From Prostheceraeus crozeri (lineage: Eukaryota; Platyhelminthes; Polycladida; Euryleptidae), in contig CAJQUW010007889.1 in assembly GCA_907163375.1 (NCBI GenBank), positions 62,001 to 126,000 on the forward strand: a DNA stretch of 64,000 nt. The letters run 5' to 3'. Positions 29,274-43,904 of this stretch are shown here, one piece after another (position 1 is the first letter of the stretch; each line of letters starts with the position of its first letter). The notes beneath the pieces are model-generated. The model did not search any database and had not been told where the DNA came from. It saw only the letters and a list, made by a program, of their open reading frames with translations. The position numbers and the translations under genes are program-made.

Positions 29274-31047
29274 TCGCAGGGGTGACATTCAGCAAGTGGA
29301 AACTATATCAGACAAAAATATTACAGAAGAAATTAGAATATCTGGAGACTTCCAATTCAAAACAATGGTGGAAAGCTGTTGATTTCTCAACAAATAGGAA
29401 ATATTCATCAAATCAGATAATGATTGATAAGTTCGATTGTGAGACTCTAAATATGATCTAGCTAAGCGCTGCACAAGAGATTCGACTGAGGAACCAAAGA
29501 AGAATGACAATATTTCAGACTCTGCTACCTCATTGACGTTTCTCAATACTGCCTCAAGTAATCGTCTCTGTTATTTGCTCAATATACACGATGTAATAAA
29601 TACTATGAAACGTTGCAAAAATACTTCAAGTGGTCCATCAGACATACCATACTTTGTATTTAAGGAATATTGGGATATCTTATCACCGCTGTATCTTCAT
29701 GCCTGGAACCTTTCGCTTAAAGCCGGTAAATTCCCCCGAATCTACAAGTACGCTAATATCACCGCCATTCCAAAAGTACCTAATACAAAGTTGTGTTGAA
29801 GATATTCGGGGAATTTCAGTGACTTCTGTATCGAGCCGACTATTCGAAAGATGTGTTCATCGCAAATTGATTTTGCCAAACATTGCTGCAATTGGAGACC
29901 CGCTACAATTTGCTTACAAGCCGAAGCTGTCAACAATCGACTGTCTTCTTGCTATTCAATATTATGTTTTAGAATATCTCGATAAACCAGACATAACTGG
30001 TGTTCACGTCATTACAATCGATTTTTCAAAGGCTTTTGATAGGGTAAGACAGGAACTGGTATTCGATAAATTTCCTTCTTTCATCGAAAGTGAAACTATT
30101 CGAAATTGGCTTTTTGACTTCAACACAAACAGGTTTCAGCGCTTGCATTGGAATAATAAGTTCTATTCATTTCAGCCAATCAATTTAGGCTGTTCTCAAG
30201 GAAACGGTTGGTGGGCCTAACATATTCTCCATCATGACAGACGATCTTCGTGCCAAGCATGATATTGCTAAAATCATAAAATATTCGGATGATAGTACCA
30301 TAATTGTGCCATGCTACAAAAATCCAGATAATCAACAACAAAGCCATCTACAGAGTGAATTCAACAACATACTAAATTGGTCAGAAATCAACTTCTTCAA
30401 GATAAATATGGCAAAAAGCAAGCAAACTGCGATTTTCATTGAATTATTTGAATGACTGCCAATGCAATGATGTGTCTCTAGCTAATACTAATAGCATGAA
30501 TATTCTTGGATAAAATTCCAAGCAAATTGCAATTTTACTATCATGTGCATGAGTTAATAGGACGCTTAAAATCATCTCTGTATGTCTTGAAGGATCTCCG
30601 TTTACAAAACGTGACCCAAAAAGCATATCAATCGGATGTTTGATTCTATATTCTGTCCAGAATCCGATATGGAATTTCTGTATATGGAAGTGATGATGGA
30701 GCCATCACTCGAGATGATAAATTTTTAGACAGCTGTTTCCGCCACCATTTTACAACTTGTCAGTATTCTGCGAGAAACCTTCTAGCAGGAGAAGATACAA
30801 GAATTGGAAAATCCATAATGAAGAATACCATTCATCCTCTACATGCTGTCCTAGACCAAAATAGAAAAAAGTATCAAACACGTCATAACTACAAATTTTC
30901 GAGACCAATTAAAAATACTATAAAATTTCAAAGATCCTTTTGTAATCGTGTTTTGTGTCTTCCGATAACTTAAACATATCTTTGTAACAAGCATGAAAAT
31001 CCTGTATTTGGTTTTTCAATATAAATTTTCATAGTTCATAGTTCATA

Positions 31048-31050
<3 letters not shown>
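29270..31050 (+). repeat. LINE-2 array unit 3
   Basis: Heavily broken by single-base indels. The best frames are 29533-29799 and 29630-30220. It carries CGCAGGGGTG at the 5' end and an Ile-Thr-Gly variant (ACATAACTGG) also seen in unit 5. Followed by about 60 bp of (TC)n. Confidence 0.9.
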
Positions 31051-31110
<60 letters not shown>

Positions 31111-31114
<4 letters not shown>

Positions 31115-32889
31115 TCGCAGAGGTGACATTCAGCAAGTGGAAAATATATCAGACAAAATATTACAGAAGAAATTAGAATATCTGGAGACTTCCAATTCAA
31201 AGCAATGGTGGAAAGCTGTTGATTTCTCAACAAATAGGAAATATTCATCAAATCAGATAATGATTGATAAGTTCGATTGTGAGACTCTAAATATGGATCT
31301 AGCTAAGCGCTGCACAAGAGATTCGACTGAGGAACCAAAGAAGAATGACAATATTTCAGACTCTGCTACCTCATTGACGTTTCTCAATACTGCCTCAAGT
31401 AATCGTCTCTGTTATTTGCTCAATATACACGATGTAATAAATACTATGAAACGTTGCAAAAAATACTTCAAGTGGTCCATCAGACATACCATACTTTGTA
31501 TTTAAGGAATATTGGGATATCTTATCACCGCTGTATCGTCATGCCTGGAACCTTTCGCTTAAAGCCGGTAAATTCCCCCGAATCTACAAGTACGCTAATA
31601 TCACCGCCATTCCAAAAGTACCTAATACAAAGTGTGTTGAAGATATTCGGGGAATTTCAGTGACTTCTGTATCGAGCCGACTATTCGAAAGATGTGTTCA
31701 TCGCAAATTGATTTTGCCAAACATTGCTGCAATTGGAGACCCGCTACAATTTGCTTACAAGCCGAAGCTGTCAACAATCGACTGTCTTCTTGCTATTCAA
31801 TATTATGTTTTAGAATATCTCGATAAACCAGACATAAGTGGTGTTCACGTCATTACAATCGATTTTTCAAAGGCTTTTGATAGGGTAAGACAGGAACTGG
31901 TATTCGATAAATTTCCTTCTTTCATCGAAAGTGAAACTATTCGAAATTGGCTTTTTGACTTCAACACAAACAGGTTTCAGCGCTTGCATTGGAATAATAA
32001 GTTCTATTCATTTCAGCCAATCAATTTAGGCTGTTCTCAAGGAACGGTTGGTGGGCCTAACATATTCTCCATCATGACAGACGATCTTCGTGCCAAGCAT
32101 GATATTGCTAAAATCATAAAATATTCGGATGATAGTACCATAATTGTGCCATGCTACAAAAATCCAGATAATCAACAACAAAGCCATCTACAGAGTGAAT
32201 TCAACAACATACTAAATTGGTCAGAAATCAACTTCTTCAAGATAAATATGGCCAAAAGCAAGCAAATGCGATTTTCATTGAATTATTTGAATGACTGCCA
32301 ATGCAATGATGTGTCTCTAGCTAATACTAATAGCATGAATATTCTTGGGATAAAATTCCAAGCAAATTGCAATTTTACTAATCATGTGCATGAGTTAATA
32401 GGACGCTTAAAATCATCTCTGTATGTCTTGAAGGATCTCCGCTTACAAAACGTGACCCAAAAGCATATCAATCGGATGTTTGATTCTATTATTCTGTCCA
32501 GAATCCGATATGGAATTTCTGTATATGGAAGTGATGATGGAGCCATCACTCGAGTTGATAAATTTTTAGACAGCTGTTTCCGCCACCATTTTACAACTTG
32601 TCAGTATTCTGCGAGAAACCTTCTTAGCAGGAGAAGATACAAGAATTGGAAAATCCATAATGAAGAATACCATTCATCCTCTACATGCTGTCCTAGACCA
32701 AAATAGAAAAAAGTATCAAACACGTCATAACTACAAATTTTCGAGACCAATTAAAAATACTATAAAATTTCAAAGATCCTTTTGTAATCGTGTTTTGTGT
32801 CTTCCGATAACTTAAACATATCTTTGTAACAAGCATGAAAATCCTGTATTTGGTTTTTCAATATAAATTTTCATAGTTCATAGTTCATA

Positions 32890-32892
<3 letters not shown>
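31111..32892 (+). repeat. LINE-2 array unit 4
   Basis: About three frame changes. The frame 31660-32706 covers the RT core with FDRVRQ motif A and YSDD. An extra A near 31460 is shared with unit 10. Followed by about 40 bp of (TC)n. Confidence 0.9.
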
Positions 32893-32932
<40 letters not shown>

Positions 32933-32936
<4 letters not shown>

Positions 32937-34717
32937 TCGCAGAGGTGACATTCAGCAAGTGGAAAATATATCAGACAAAATATTACAGAAGAAATTAGAA
33001 TATCTGGAACTTCCAATTCAAAACAATGGTGGAAAGCTGTTGATTTCTCAACAAATAGGAAATATTCATCAAATCAGATAATGAATTGATAAGTTCGATT
33101 GTGAGACTCTAAATATGGATCTAGCATAAGCGCTGCACAAGAGATTCGACTGAGGAACCAAAGAAGAATGACAATATTTCAGACTCTGCTACCTCATTGA
33201 CGTTTCTCAATACTGCCTCAAGTAATCGTCTCTGTTTATTTGCTCAATATACACATGTAATAAATACTATGAAAACGTTGCAAAAATACTTCAAGTGGTC
33301 CATCAGACATACCATACTTTGTATTTAAGGAATATTGGGATATCTTATCACCGCTGTATCTTCATGCCTGGAACCTTTCGCTTAAAGCCGGTAAATTCCC
33401 CCGAATCTACAAGTACGCTAATATCACCGCCATTCAAAAAGTAACTAATACAAAGTGTGTTGAAGATATTCGGGGAATTTCAGTGACTTCTGTATCGAGC
33501 CGACTATTCGAAAGATGTGTTCATCGCAAATTGATTTTGCCAAAACATTGCTGCAATTGGAGACCCGCTACAATTTGCTTACAAGCCGAAGCTGTCAACA
33601 ATCGACTGTCTTCTTGCTATTCAATATTATGTTTTAGAATCATCTCGATAAACCAGACATAACTGGTGTTCACGTCATTACAATCGATTTTTCAAAGGCT
33701 TTTGATAGGGTAAGACAGGAACTGGTATTCGATAAATTTCCTTCTTTCATCGAAAGTGAAACTATTCGAAATTGGCTTTTTGACTTCAACACAAACAGGT
33801 TTCAGCGCTTGCATTGGAATAATAAGTTCTATTCATTTCAGCCAATCAATTTAGGCTGTTCTCAAGGAACGGTTGGTGGCTAACATATTCTCCATCATGA
33901 CAGACGATCTTCGTGCCAAGCATGATATTGCTAAAATCATAAATATATTCGGATGATAGTACCATAATTGTGCCATGCTACAAAAATCCAGATAATCAAC
34001 AACAAAGCCATCTACAGAGTGAATTCAACAACATACTAAATTGGTCAGAAATCAACTTCTTCAAGATAAATATGGCAAAAAGCAAGCAAATGCGATTTTC
34101 ATTGAATTATTTGAATGACTGCCAATGCAATGATGTGTCTCTAGCTAATACTAATAGCATGAATATTCTTGGATAAAATTCCAAGCAAATTGGCAATTTT
34201 ACTAATCATGTGCATGAGTTAATAGGACGCTTAAAATCATCTCTGTATGTCTTGAAGGATCTCCGCTTACAAAACGTGACCCAAAAGCATATCAATCGGA
34301 TGTTTGATTCTATTATTCTGTCCAGAATCCGATATGGAATTTCTGTATATGGAAGTGATGATGGAGCCATCACTCGAGTTGATAAATTTTTAGACAGCTG
34401 TTTCCGCCACCATTTTACAACTTGTCAGTATTCTGCGAGAAACCTTCTAGCAGGAGAAGATACAACAAGAATTGGAAAATCCATAATGAAGAATACCATT
34501 CCATCCTCTACATGCTGTCCTAGACCAAAATAGAAAAAAAGTATCAAACACGTCATAACTACAAATTTTCGAGACCAATTAAAAATACTATAAAATTTCA
34601 AAGATCCTTTTGTAATCGTGTTTTGTGTCTTCCGATAACTTAAACATATCTTTGTAACAAGCATGAAAATCCTGTATTTGGTTTTTCAATATAAATTTTC
34701 ATAGTTCATAGTTCATA

Positions 34718-34720
<3 letters not shown>
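32933..34720 (+). repeat. LINE-2 array unit 5
   Basis: The most broken unit, with indels throughout its first kilobase. Open pieces are 33970-34176 and 34210-34533. It has the three-base ACA insertion (DTTRIGK) near 34463 shared with units 6 and 9. Followed by about 56 bp of (TC)n. Confidence 0.9.
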
Positions 34721-34776
<56 letters not shown>

Positions 34777-34780
<4 letters not shown>

Positions 34781-36553
34781 TCGCAGAGGTGACATTCAGC
34801 AAGTGGAAAATATATCAGACAAAATATTACAGAAGAAATTAGAATATCTGGAGACTTCCAATTCAAAACAATGGTGGAAAGCTGTTGATTTCTCAACAAA
34901 TAGGAAATATTCATCAAATCAGATAATGATTGATAAGTTCGATTGTGAGACTCTAAATATGTGATCTAGCTAAGCGCTGCACAAGAGATTCGACTGAGGA
35001 ACCAAAGAAGAATGACAATATTTCAGACTCTGCTACCTCATTGACGTTTCTCAATACTGCCTCAAGTAATCGTCTCTGTTATTTGCTCAATATACACGAT
35101 GTAATAAATACTATGAAACGTTGCAAAAATACTTCAAGTGGTCCATCAGACATACCATACTTTGTATTTAAGGAATATTGGGATATCTTATCACCGCTGT
35201 ATCTTCATGCCTGGAACCTTTCGCTTAAAGCCGGTAAATTCCCCCGAATCTACAAGTACGCTAATATCACCTTGCCATTCCAAAAGTACCTAATACAAAG
35301 TGTGTTGAAGATATTCGGGGAATTTCAGTGACTTCTGTATCGAGCCGACTATTCGAAAGATGTGTTCATCGCAAATTGATTTTGCCAAACATTGCTGCAA
35401 TTGGAGACCCGCTACAATTTGCTTACAAGCCGAAGCTGTCAACAATCGACTGTCTTCTTGCTATTCAATATTATGTTTTAGAATATCTCGATAAACCAGA
35501 CATAAGTGGTGTTCACGTCATTACAATCGATTTTTCAAAGGCTTTTGATAGGGTAAGACAGGAACTGGTATTCGATAAATTTCCTTCTTTCATCGAAAGT
35601 GAAACTATTCGAAATTGGCTTTTTGACTTCAACACAAACAGGTTTCAGCGCTTGCATTGGAATAATAAGTTCTATTCATTTCAGCCAATCAATTTAGGCT
35701 GTTCTCAAGGAACGGTTGGTGGGCCTAACATATTCTCCATCATGACAGACGATCTTCGTGCCAAGCATGATATTGCTAAAATCATAAAATATTCGGATGA
35801 TAGTACCATAATTGTGCCATGCTACAAAAATCCAGATAATCAACAACAAAGCCATCTACAGAGTGAATTCAACAACATACTAAATTGGTCAGAAATCAAC
35901 TTCTTCAAGATAAATATGGCAAAAAGCAAGCAAATGCGATTTTCATTGAATTATTTGAATGACTGCCAATGCAATGATGTGTCTCTAGCTAATACTAATA
36001 GCATGAATATTGTTGGATAAAATTCCAAGCAAATTGCAATTTTACTAATCATGTGCATGAGTTAATAGGACGCTTAAAATCATCTCTGTATGTCTTGAAG
36101 GATCTCCGCTTACAAAACGTGACCCAAAAGCATATCAATCGGATGTTTGATTCTATTATTCTGTCCAGAATCCGATATGGAATTTCTGTATATGGAAGTG
36201 ATGATGGAGCCATCACTCGAGTTGATAAATTTTTAGACAGCTGTTTCCGCCACCATTTTACAACTTGTCAGTATTCTGCGAGAAACCTTCTAGCAGGAGA
36301 AGATACAACAAGAATTGGAAAATCCATAATGAAGAATACCATTCATCCTCTACATGCTGTCCTAGACCAAAATAGAAAAAAGTATCAAACACGTCATAAC
36401 TACAAATTTTCGAGACCAATTAAAAATACTATAAAATTTCAAAGATCCTTTTGTAATCGTGTTTTGTGTCTTCCGATAACTTAAACATATCTTTGTAACA
36501 AGCATGAAAATCCTGTATTTGGTTTTTCAATATAAATTTTCATAGTTCATAGT
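34777..36553 (+). repeat. LINE-2 array unit 6
   Basis: Frames 35041-35331, 35328-36020 and 36053-36484 with small indels between them. The last break is the same missing G as in the full-length LINE-2 (near 36015). It carries the ACA insertion (DTTRIGK). Followed by about 25 bp of (TC)n. Confidence 0.9.
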
Positions 36554-36578
36554 TCTCTCTCTCTCTCTCTCTCTCTCT

Positions 36579-38354
36579 CATCTCGCAGAGGTGACATTCA
36601 GCAAGTGGAAAATATATCAGACAAAATATTACAGAAGAAATTAGAATATCTGGAGACTTCCAATTCAAAACAATGGTGGAAAGCTGTTGATTTCTCAACA
36701 AATAGGAAATATTCATCAAATCAGATAATGATTGATAAGTTCGATTGTGAGACTCTAAATATGGATCTAGCTAAGCGCTGCACAAGAGATTCGACTGAGG
36801 AACCAAAGAAGAATGACAATATTTCAGACTCTGCTACCTCATTGACGTTTCTCAATACTGCCTCAAGTAATCGTCTCTGTTATTTGCTCAATATACACGA
36901 TGTAATAAATACTATGAAACGTTGCAAAAATACTTCAAGTGGTCCATCAGACATACCATACTTTGTATTTAAGGAATATTGGGATATCTTATCACCGCTG
37001 TATCTTCATGCCTGGAACCTTTCGCTTAAAGCCGGTAAATTCCCCCGAATCTACAAGTACGCTAATATCACCGCCATTCCAAAAGTACCTAATACAAAGT
37101 GTGTTGAAGATATTCGGGAATTTCAGTGACTTCTGTATCGAGCCGACTATTCGAAAGATGTGTTCATCGCAAATTGATTTTGCCAAACATTGCTGCAATT
37201 GGAGACCCGCTACAATTTGCTTACAAGCCGAAGCTGTCAACAATCGACTGTCTTCTTGCTATTCAATATTATGTTTTAGAATATCTCGATAAACCAGACA
37301 TAAGTGGTGTTCACGTCATTACAATCGATTTTTCAAAGGCTTTTGATAGGGTAAGACAGGAACTGGTATTCGATAAATTTCCTTCTTTCATTGAAAGTGA
37401 AACTATTCGAAATTGGCTTTTTGACTTCAACACAAACAGGTTTCAGCGCTTGCATTGGAATAATAAGTTCTATTCATTTCAGCCAATCAATTTAGGCTGT
37501 TCTCAAGGAACGGTTGGTGGGCCTAACATATTCTCCATCATGACAGACGATCTTCGTGCCAAGCATGATATTGCTAAAATCATAAAATATTCGGATGATA
37601 GTACCATAATTGTGCCATGCTACAAAAATCCAGATAATCAACAACAAAGCCATCTACAGAGTGAATTCAACAACATACTAAATTGGTCAGAAATCAACTT
37701 CTTCAAGATAAATATGGCAAAAAGCAAGCAAATGCGATTTTCATTGAATTATTTGAATGACTGCCAATGCAATGATGTGTCTCTAGCTAATACTAATAGC
37801 ATGAATATTCTTGGGATAAAATTCCAAGCAAATTGCAATTTTACTAATCATGTGCATGAGTTAATAGGACGCTTAAAATCATCTCTGTATGTCTTGAAGG
37901 ATCTCCGCTTACAAAACGTGACCCAAAAGCATATCAATCGGATGTTTGATTCTATTATTCTGTCCAGAATCCGATATGGAATTTCTGTATATGGAAGTGA
38001 TGATGGAGCCATCACTCGAGTTGATAAATTTTTAGACAGCTGTTTCCGCCACCATTTTACAACTTGTCAGTATTCTGCGAGAAACCTTCTAGCAGGAGAA
38101 GATACAAGAATTGGAAAATCCATAATGAAGAATACCATTCATCCTCTACATGCTGTCCTAGACCAAAATAGAAAAAAGTATCAAACACGTCATAACTACA
38201 AATTTTCGAGACCAATTAAAAATACTATAAAATTTCAAAGATCCTTTTGTAATCGTGTTTTGTGTCTTCCGATAACTTAAACATATCTTTGTAACAAGCA
38301 TGAAAATCCTGTATTTGGTTTTTCAATATAAATTTTCATAGTTCATAGTTCATA

Positions 38355-38357
<3 letters not shown>
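36579..38357 (+). repeat. LINE-2 array unit 7
   Basis: Only one break (a G lost near 37114) separates 36605-37129 from 37126-38280; the latter holds all RT motifs to the C-terminus. FDRVRQ type. Followed by about 68 bp of (TC)n. Confidence 0.9.
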
Positions 38358-38425
<68 letters not shown>

Positions 38426-38429
<4 letters not shown>

Positions 38430-40206
38430 TCGCAGAGGTGACATTCAGCAAGTGGAAAATATATCAGACAAAATATTACAGAAGAAATTAGAATATCTGG
38501 AGACTTCCAATTCAAAACAATGGTGGAAAGCTGTTGATTTCTCAACAAATAGGAAATATTCATCAAATCAGATAATGATTGATAAGTTCGATTGTGAGAC
38601 TCTAAATATGGATCTAGCTAAGCGCTGCACAAGAGATTCGACTGAGGAACCAAAGAAGAATGACAATATTTCAGACTCTACTACCTCATTGACGTTTCTC
38701 AATACTGCCTCAAGTAATCGTCTCTGTTATTTGCTCAATATACACGATGTAATAAATACTATGAAACGTTGCAAAAATACTTCAAGTGGTCCATCAGACA
38801 TACCATACTTTGTATTTAAGGAATATTGGGATATCTTATCACCGCTGTATCTTCATGCCTGGAACCTTTCGCTTAAAGCCGGTAAATTCCCCCGAATCTA
38901 CAAGTACGCTAATATCACCGCCATTCCAAAAGTACCTAATACAAAGTGTGTTGAAGATATTCGGGGAATTTCAGTGACTTCTGTATCGAGCCGACTATTC
39001 GAAAGATGTGTTCATCGCAAATTGATTTTGCCAAACATTGCTGCAATTGGAGACCCGCTACAATTTGCTTACAAGCCGAAGCTGTCAACAATCGACTGTC
39101 TTCTTGCTATTCAATATTATGTTTTAGAATATCTCGATAAACCAGACATAAGTGGTGTTCACGTCATTACAATCGACTTTTCAAAGGCTTTTGATAGGGT
39201 AAGACAGGAACTGGTATTCGATAAATTTCCTTCTTTCATCGAAAGTGAAACTATTCGAAATTGGCTTTTTGACTTCAACACAAACAGGTTTCAGCGCTTG
39301 CATTGGAATAATAAGTTCTATTCATTTCAGCCAATCAATTTAGGCTGTTCTCAAGGAACGGTTGGTGGGCCTAACATATTCTCCATCATGACAGACAGAC
39401 GATCTTCGTGCCAAGCATGATATTGCTAAAATCATAAAATATTCGGATGATAGTACCATAATTGTGCCATGCTACAAAAATCCAGATAATCAACAACAAA
39501 GCCATCTACAGAGTGAATTCAACAACATACTAAATTGGTCAGAAATCAACTTCTTCAAGATAAATATGGCAAAAAGCAAGCAAATGCGATTTTCATTGAA
39601 TTATTTGAATGACTGCCAATGCAATGATGTGTCTCTAGCTAATACTAATAGCATGAATATTCTTGGGATAAAATTCCAAGCAAATTGCAATTTTACTAAT
39701 CATGTGCATGAGTTAATAGGACGCTTAAAATCATCTCTGTATGTCTTGAAGGATCTCCGCTTACAAAACGTGACCCAAAAGCATATCAATCGGATGTTTG
39801 ATTCTATTATTCTGTCCAGAATCCGATATGGAATTTCTGTATATGGAAGTGATGATGGAGCCATCACTCGAGTTGATAAATTTTTAGACAGCTGTTTCCG
39901 CCACCATTTTACAACTTGTCAGTATTCTGCGAGAAACCTTCTAGCAGGAGAAGATACAAGAATTGGAAAATCCATAATGAAGAATACCATTCATCCTCTA
40001 CATGCTGTCCTAGACCAAAATAGAAAAAAGTATCAAACACGTCATAACTACAAATTTTCGAGACCAATTAAAAATACTATAAAATTTCAAAGATCCTTTT
40101 GTAATCGTGTTTTGTGTCTTCCGATAACTTAAACATATCTTTGTAACAAGCATGAAAATCCTGTATTTGGTTTTTCAATATAAATTTTCATAGTTCATAG
40201 TTCATA

Positions 40207-40209
<3 letters not shown>
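38426..40209 (+). repeat. LINE-2 array unit 8
   Basis: One break: a four-base duplication (ACAGACAG) near 39391, just before the YSDD motif. Otherwise open from 38452 to 40132. This is not a homopolymer change, so it is more likely real. Followed by about 52 bp of (TC)n. Confidence 0.9.
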
Positions 40210-40261
<52 letters not shown>

Positions 40262-40265
<4 letters not shown>

Positions 40266-42034
40266 TCGCAGAGGTGACATTCAGCAAGTGGAAAATATAT
40301 CAGACAAAATATTACAGAAGAAATTAGAATATCTGGAGACTTCCAATTCAAAACAATGGTGGAAAGCTGTTGATTTCTCAACAAATAGGAAATATTCATC
40401 AAATCAGATAATGATTGATAAGTTCGATTGTGAGACTCTAAATATGGATCTAGCTAAGCGCTGCACAAGAGATTCGACTGAGGAACCAAAGAAGAATGAC
40501 AATATTTCAGACTCTGCTACCTCATTGACGTTTCTCAATACTGCCTCAAGTAATCGTCTCTGTTATTTGCTCAATATACACGATGTAATAAATACTATGA
40601 AACGTTGCAAAAATACTTCAAGTGGTCCATCAGACATACCATACTTTGTATTTAAGGAATATTGGGATATCTTATCACCGCTGTATCTTCATGCCTGGAA
40701 CCTTTCGCTTAAAGCCGGTAAATTCCCCCGAATCTACAAGTACGCTAATATCACCGCCATTCCAAAAGTACCTAATACAAAGTGTGTTGAAGATATTCGG
40801 GGAATTTCAGTGACTTCTGTATCGAGCCGATTATTCGAAAGATGTGTTCATCGCAAATTGATTTTGCCAAACATTGCTGCAATTGGAGACCCGCTACAAT
40901 TTGCTTACAAGCCGAAGCTGTCAACAATCGACTGTCTTCTTGCTATTCAATATTATGTTTTAGAATATCTCGATAAACCAGACATAAGTGGTGTTCACGT
41001 CATTACAATCGATTTTTCAAAGGCTTTTGATTGGGTAAGAGAGGAACTGGTATTCGATAAATTTCCTTCTTTCATCGAAAGTGAAACTATTCGAAATTGG
41101 CTTTTTGACTTCAACACAAACAGGTTTCAGCGCTTGCATTGGAATAATAAGTTCTATTCATTTCAGCCAATCAATTTAGGCTGTTCTCAAGGAACGGTTG
41201 GTGGGCCTAACATATTCTCCATCATGACAGACGATCTTCGTGCCAAGCATGATATTGCTAAAATCATAAAATATTCGGATGATAGTACCATAATTGTGCC
41301 ATGCTACAAAAATCCAGATAATCAACAACAAAGCCATCTACAGAGTGAATTCAACAACATACTAAATTGGTCAGAAATCAACTTCTTCAAGATAAATATG
41401 GCAAAAAGCAAGCAAATGCGATTTTCATTGAATTATTTGAATGACTGCCAATGCAATGATGTGTCTCTAGCTAATACTAATAGCATGAATATTCTTGGGA
41501 TAAAATTCCAAGCAAATTGCAATTTTACTAATCATGTGCATGAGTTAATAGGACGCTTAAAATCATCTCTGTATGTCTTGAAGGATCTCCGCTTACAAAA
41601 CGTGACCCAAAAGCATATCAATCGGATGTTTGATTCTATTATTCTGTCCAGAATCCGATATGGAATTTCTGTATATGGAAGTGATGATGGAGCCATCACT
41701 CGAGTTGATAAATTTTTAGACAGCTGTTTCCGCCACCATTTTACAACTTGTCAGTATTCTGCGAGAAACCTTCTAGCAGGAGAAGATACAACAAGAATTG
41801 GAAAATCCATAATGAAGAATACCATCATCCTCTACATGCTGTCCTAGACCAAAATAGAAAAAAGTATCAAACACGTCATAACTACAAAATTTTCGAGACC
41901 AATTAAAAATACTATAAAATTTCAAAGATCCTTTTGTAATCGTGTTTTGTGTCTTCCGATAACTTAAACATATCTTTGTAACAAGCATGAAAATCCTGTA
42001 TTTGGTTTTTCAATATAAATTTTCATAGTTCATA

Positions 42035-42037
<3 letters not shown>
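40262..42037 (+). repeat. LINE-2 array unit 9
   Basis: Open for 519 codons (40288-41847), broken only near the C-terminus (41822). First unit with the FDWVREE form of motif A, shared with units 10, 11, 12 and 19. It also has the ACA insertion of units 5 and 6. Followed by about 28 bp of (TC)n. Confidence 0.9.
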
Positions 42038-42065
<28 letters not shown>

Positions 42066-42069
<4 letters not shown>

Positions 42070-43842
42070 TCGCAGAGGTGACATTCAGCAAGTGGAAAAT
42101 ATATCAGACAAAATATTACAGAAGAAATTAGAATATCTGGAGACTTCCAATTCAAAACAATGGTGGAAAGCTGTTGATTTCTCAACAAATAGGAAATATT
42201 CATCAAATCAGATAATGATTGATAAGTTCGATTGTGAGACTCTAAATATGGATCTAGCTAAGCGCTGCACAAGAGATTCGACTGAGGAACCAAAGAAGAA
42301 TGACAATATTTCAGACTCTGCTACCTCATTGACGTTTCTCAATACTGCCTCAAGTAATCGTCTCTGTTATTTGCTCAATATACACGATGTAATAAATACT
42401 ATGAAACGTTGCAAAAAATACTTCAAGTGGTCCATCAGACATACCATACTTTGTATTTAAGGAATATTGGGATATCTTATCACCGCTGTATCTTCATGCC
42501 TGGAACCTTTCGCTTAAAGCCGGTAAATTCCCCCGAATCTACAAGTACGCTAATATCACCGCCATTCCAAAGTACCTAATACAAAGTGTGTTGAAGATAT
42601 TCGGGGAATTTCAGTGACTTCTGTATCGAGCCGACTATTCGAAAGATGTGTTCATCGCAAATTGATTTTGCCAAACATTGCTGCAATTGGAGACCCGCTA
42701 CAATTTGCTTACAAGCCGAAGCTGTCAACAATCGACTGTCTTCTTGCTATTCAATATTATGTTTTAGAATATCTCGATAAACCAGACATAAGTGGTGTTC
42801 ACGTCATTACAATCGATTTTTCAAAGGCTTTTGATTGGGTAAGAGAGGAACTGGTATTCGATAAATTTCCTTCTTTCATCGAAAGTGAAACTATTCGAAA
42901 TTGGCTTTTTGACTTCAACACAAACAGGTTTCAGCGCTTGCATTGGAATAATAAGTTCTATTCATTTCAGCCAATCAATTTAGGCTGTTCTCAAGGAACG
43001 GTTGGTGGGCCTAACATATTCTCCATCATGACAGACGATCTTCGTGCCAAGCATGATATTGCTAAAATCATAAAATATTCGGATGATAGTACCATAATTG
43101 TGCCATGCTACAAAAATCCAGATAATCAACAACAAAGCCATCTACAGAGTGAATTCAACAACATACTAAATTGGTCAGAAATCAACTTCTTCAAGATAAA
43201 TATGGCAAAAAGCAAGCAAATGCGATTTTCATTGAATTATTTGAATGACTGCCAATGCAATGATGTGTCTCTAGCTAATACTAATAGCATGAATATTCTT
43301 GGGATAAAATTCCAAGCAAATTGCAATTTTACTAATCGTGTGCATGAGTTAATAGGACGCTTAAAATCATCTCTGTATGTCTTGAAGGATCTCCGCTTAC
43401 AAAACGTGACCCAAAAGCATATCAATCGGATGTTTGATTCTATTATTCTGTCCAGAATCCGATATGGAATTTCTGTATATGGAAGTGATGATGGAGCCAT
43501 CACTCGAGTTGATAAATTTTTAGACAGCTGTTTCCGCCACCATTTTACAACTTGTCAGTATTCTGCGAGAAACCTTCTAGCAGGAGAAGATACAAGAATT
43601 GGAAAATCCATAATGAAGAATACCATTCATCCTCTACATGCTGTCCTAGACCAAAATAGAAAAAAGTATCAAACACGTCATAACTACAAATTTTCGAGAC
43701 CAATTAAAAATACTATAAAATTTCAAAGATCCTTTTGTAATCGTGTTTTGTGTCTTCCGATAACTTAAACATATCTTTGTAACAAGCATGAAAATCCTGT
43801 ATTTGGTTTTTCAATATAAATTTTCATAGTTCATAGTTCATA

Positions 43843-43844
<2 letters not shown>
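42066..43844 (+). repeat. LINE-2 array unit 10
   Basis: Two homopolymer breaks (near 42413 and 42568), then open to the end (42614-43768). FDWVREE type. It has TNRVHE where most units have TNHVHE, shared with unit 14. Followed by about 59 bp of (TC)n. Confidence 0.9.
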
Positions 43845-43903
<59 letters not shown>

Positions 43904-43904
<1 letters not shown>

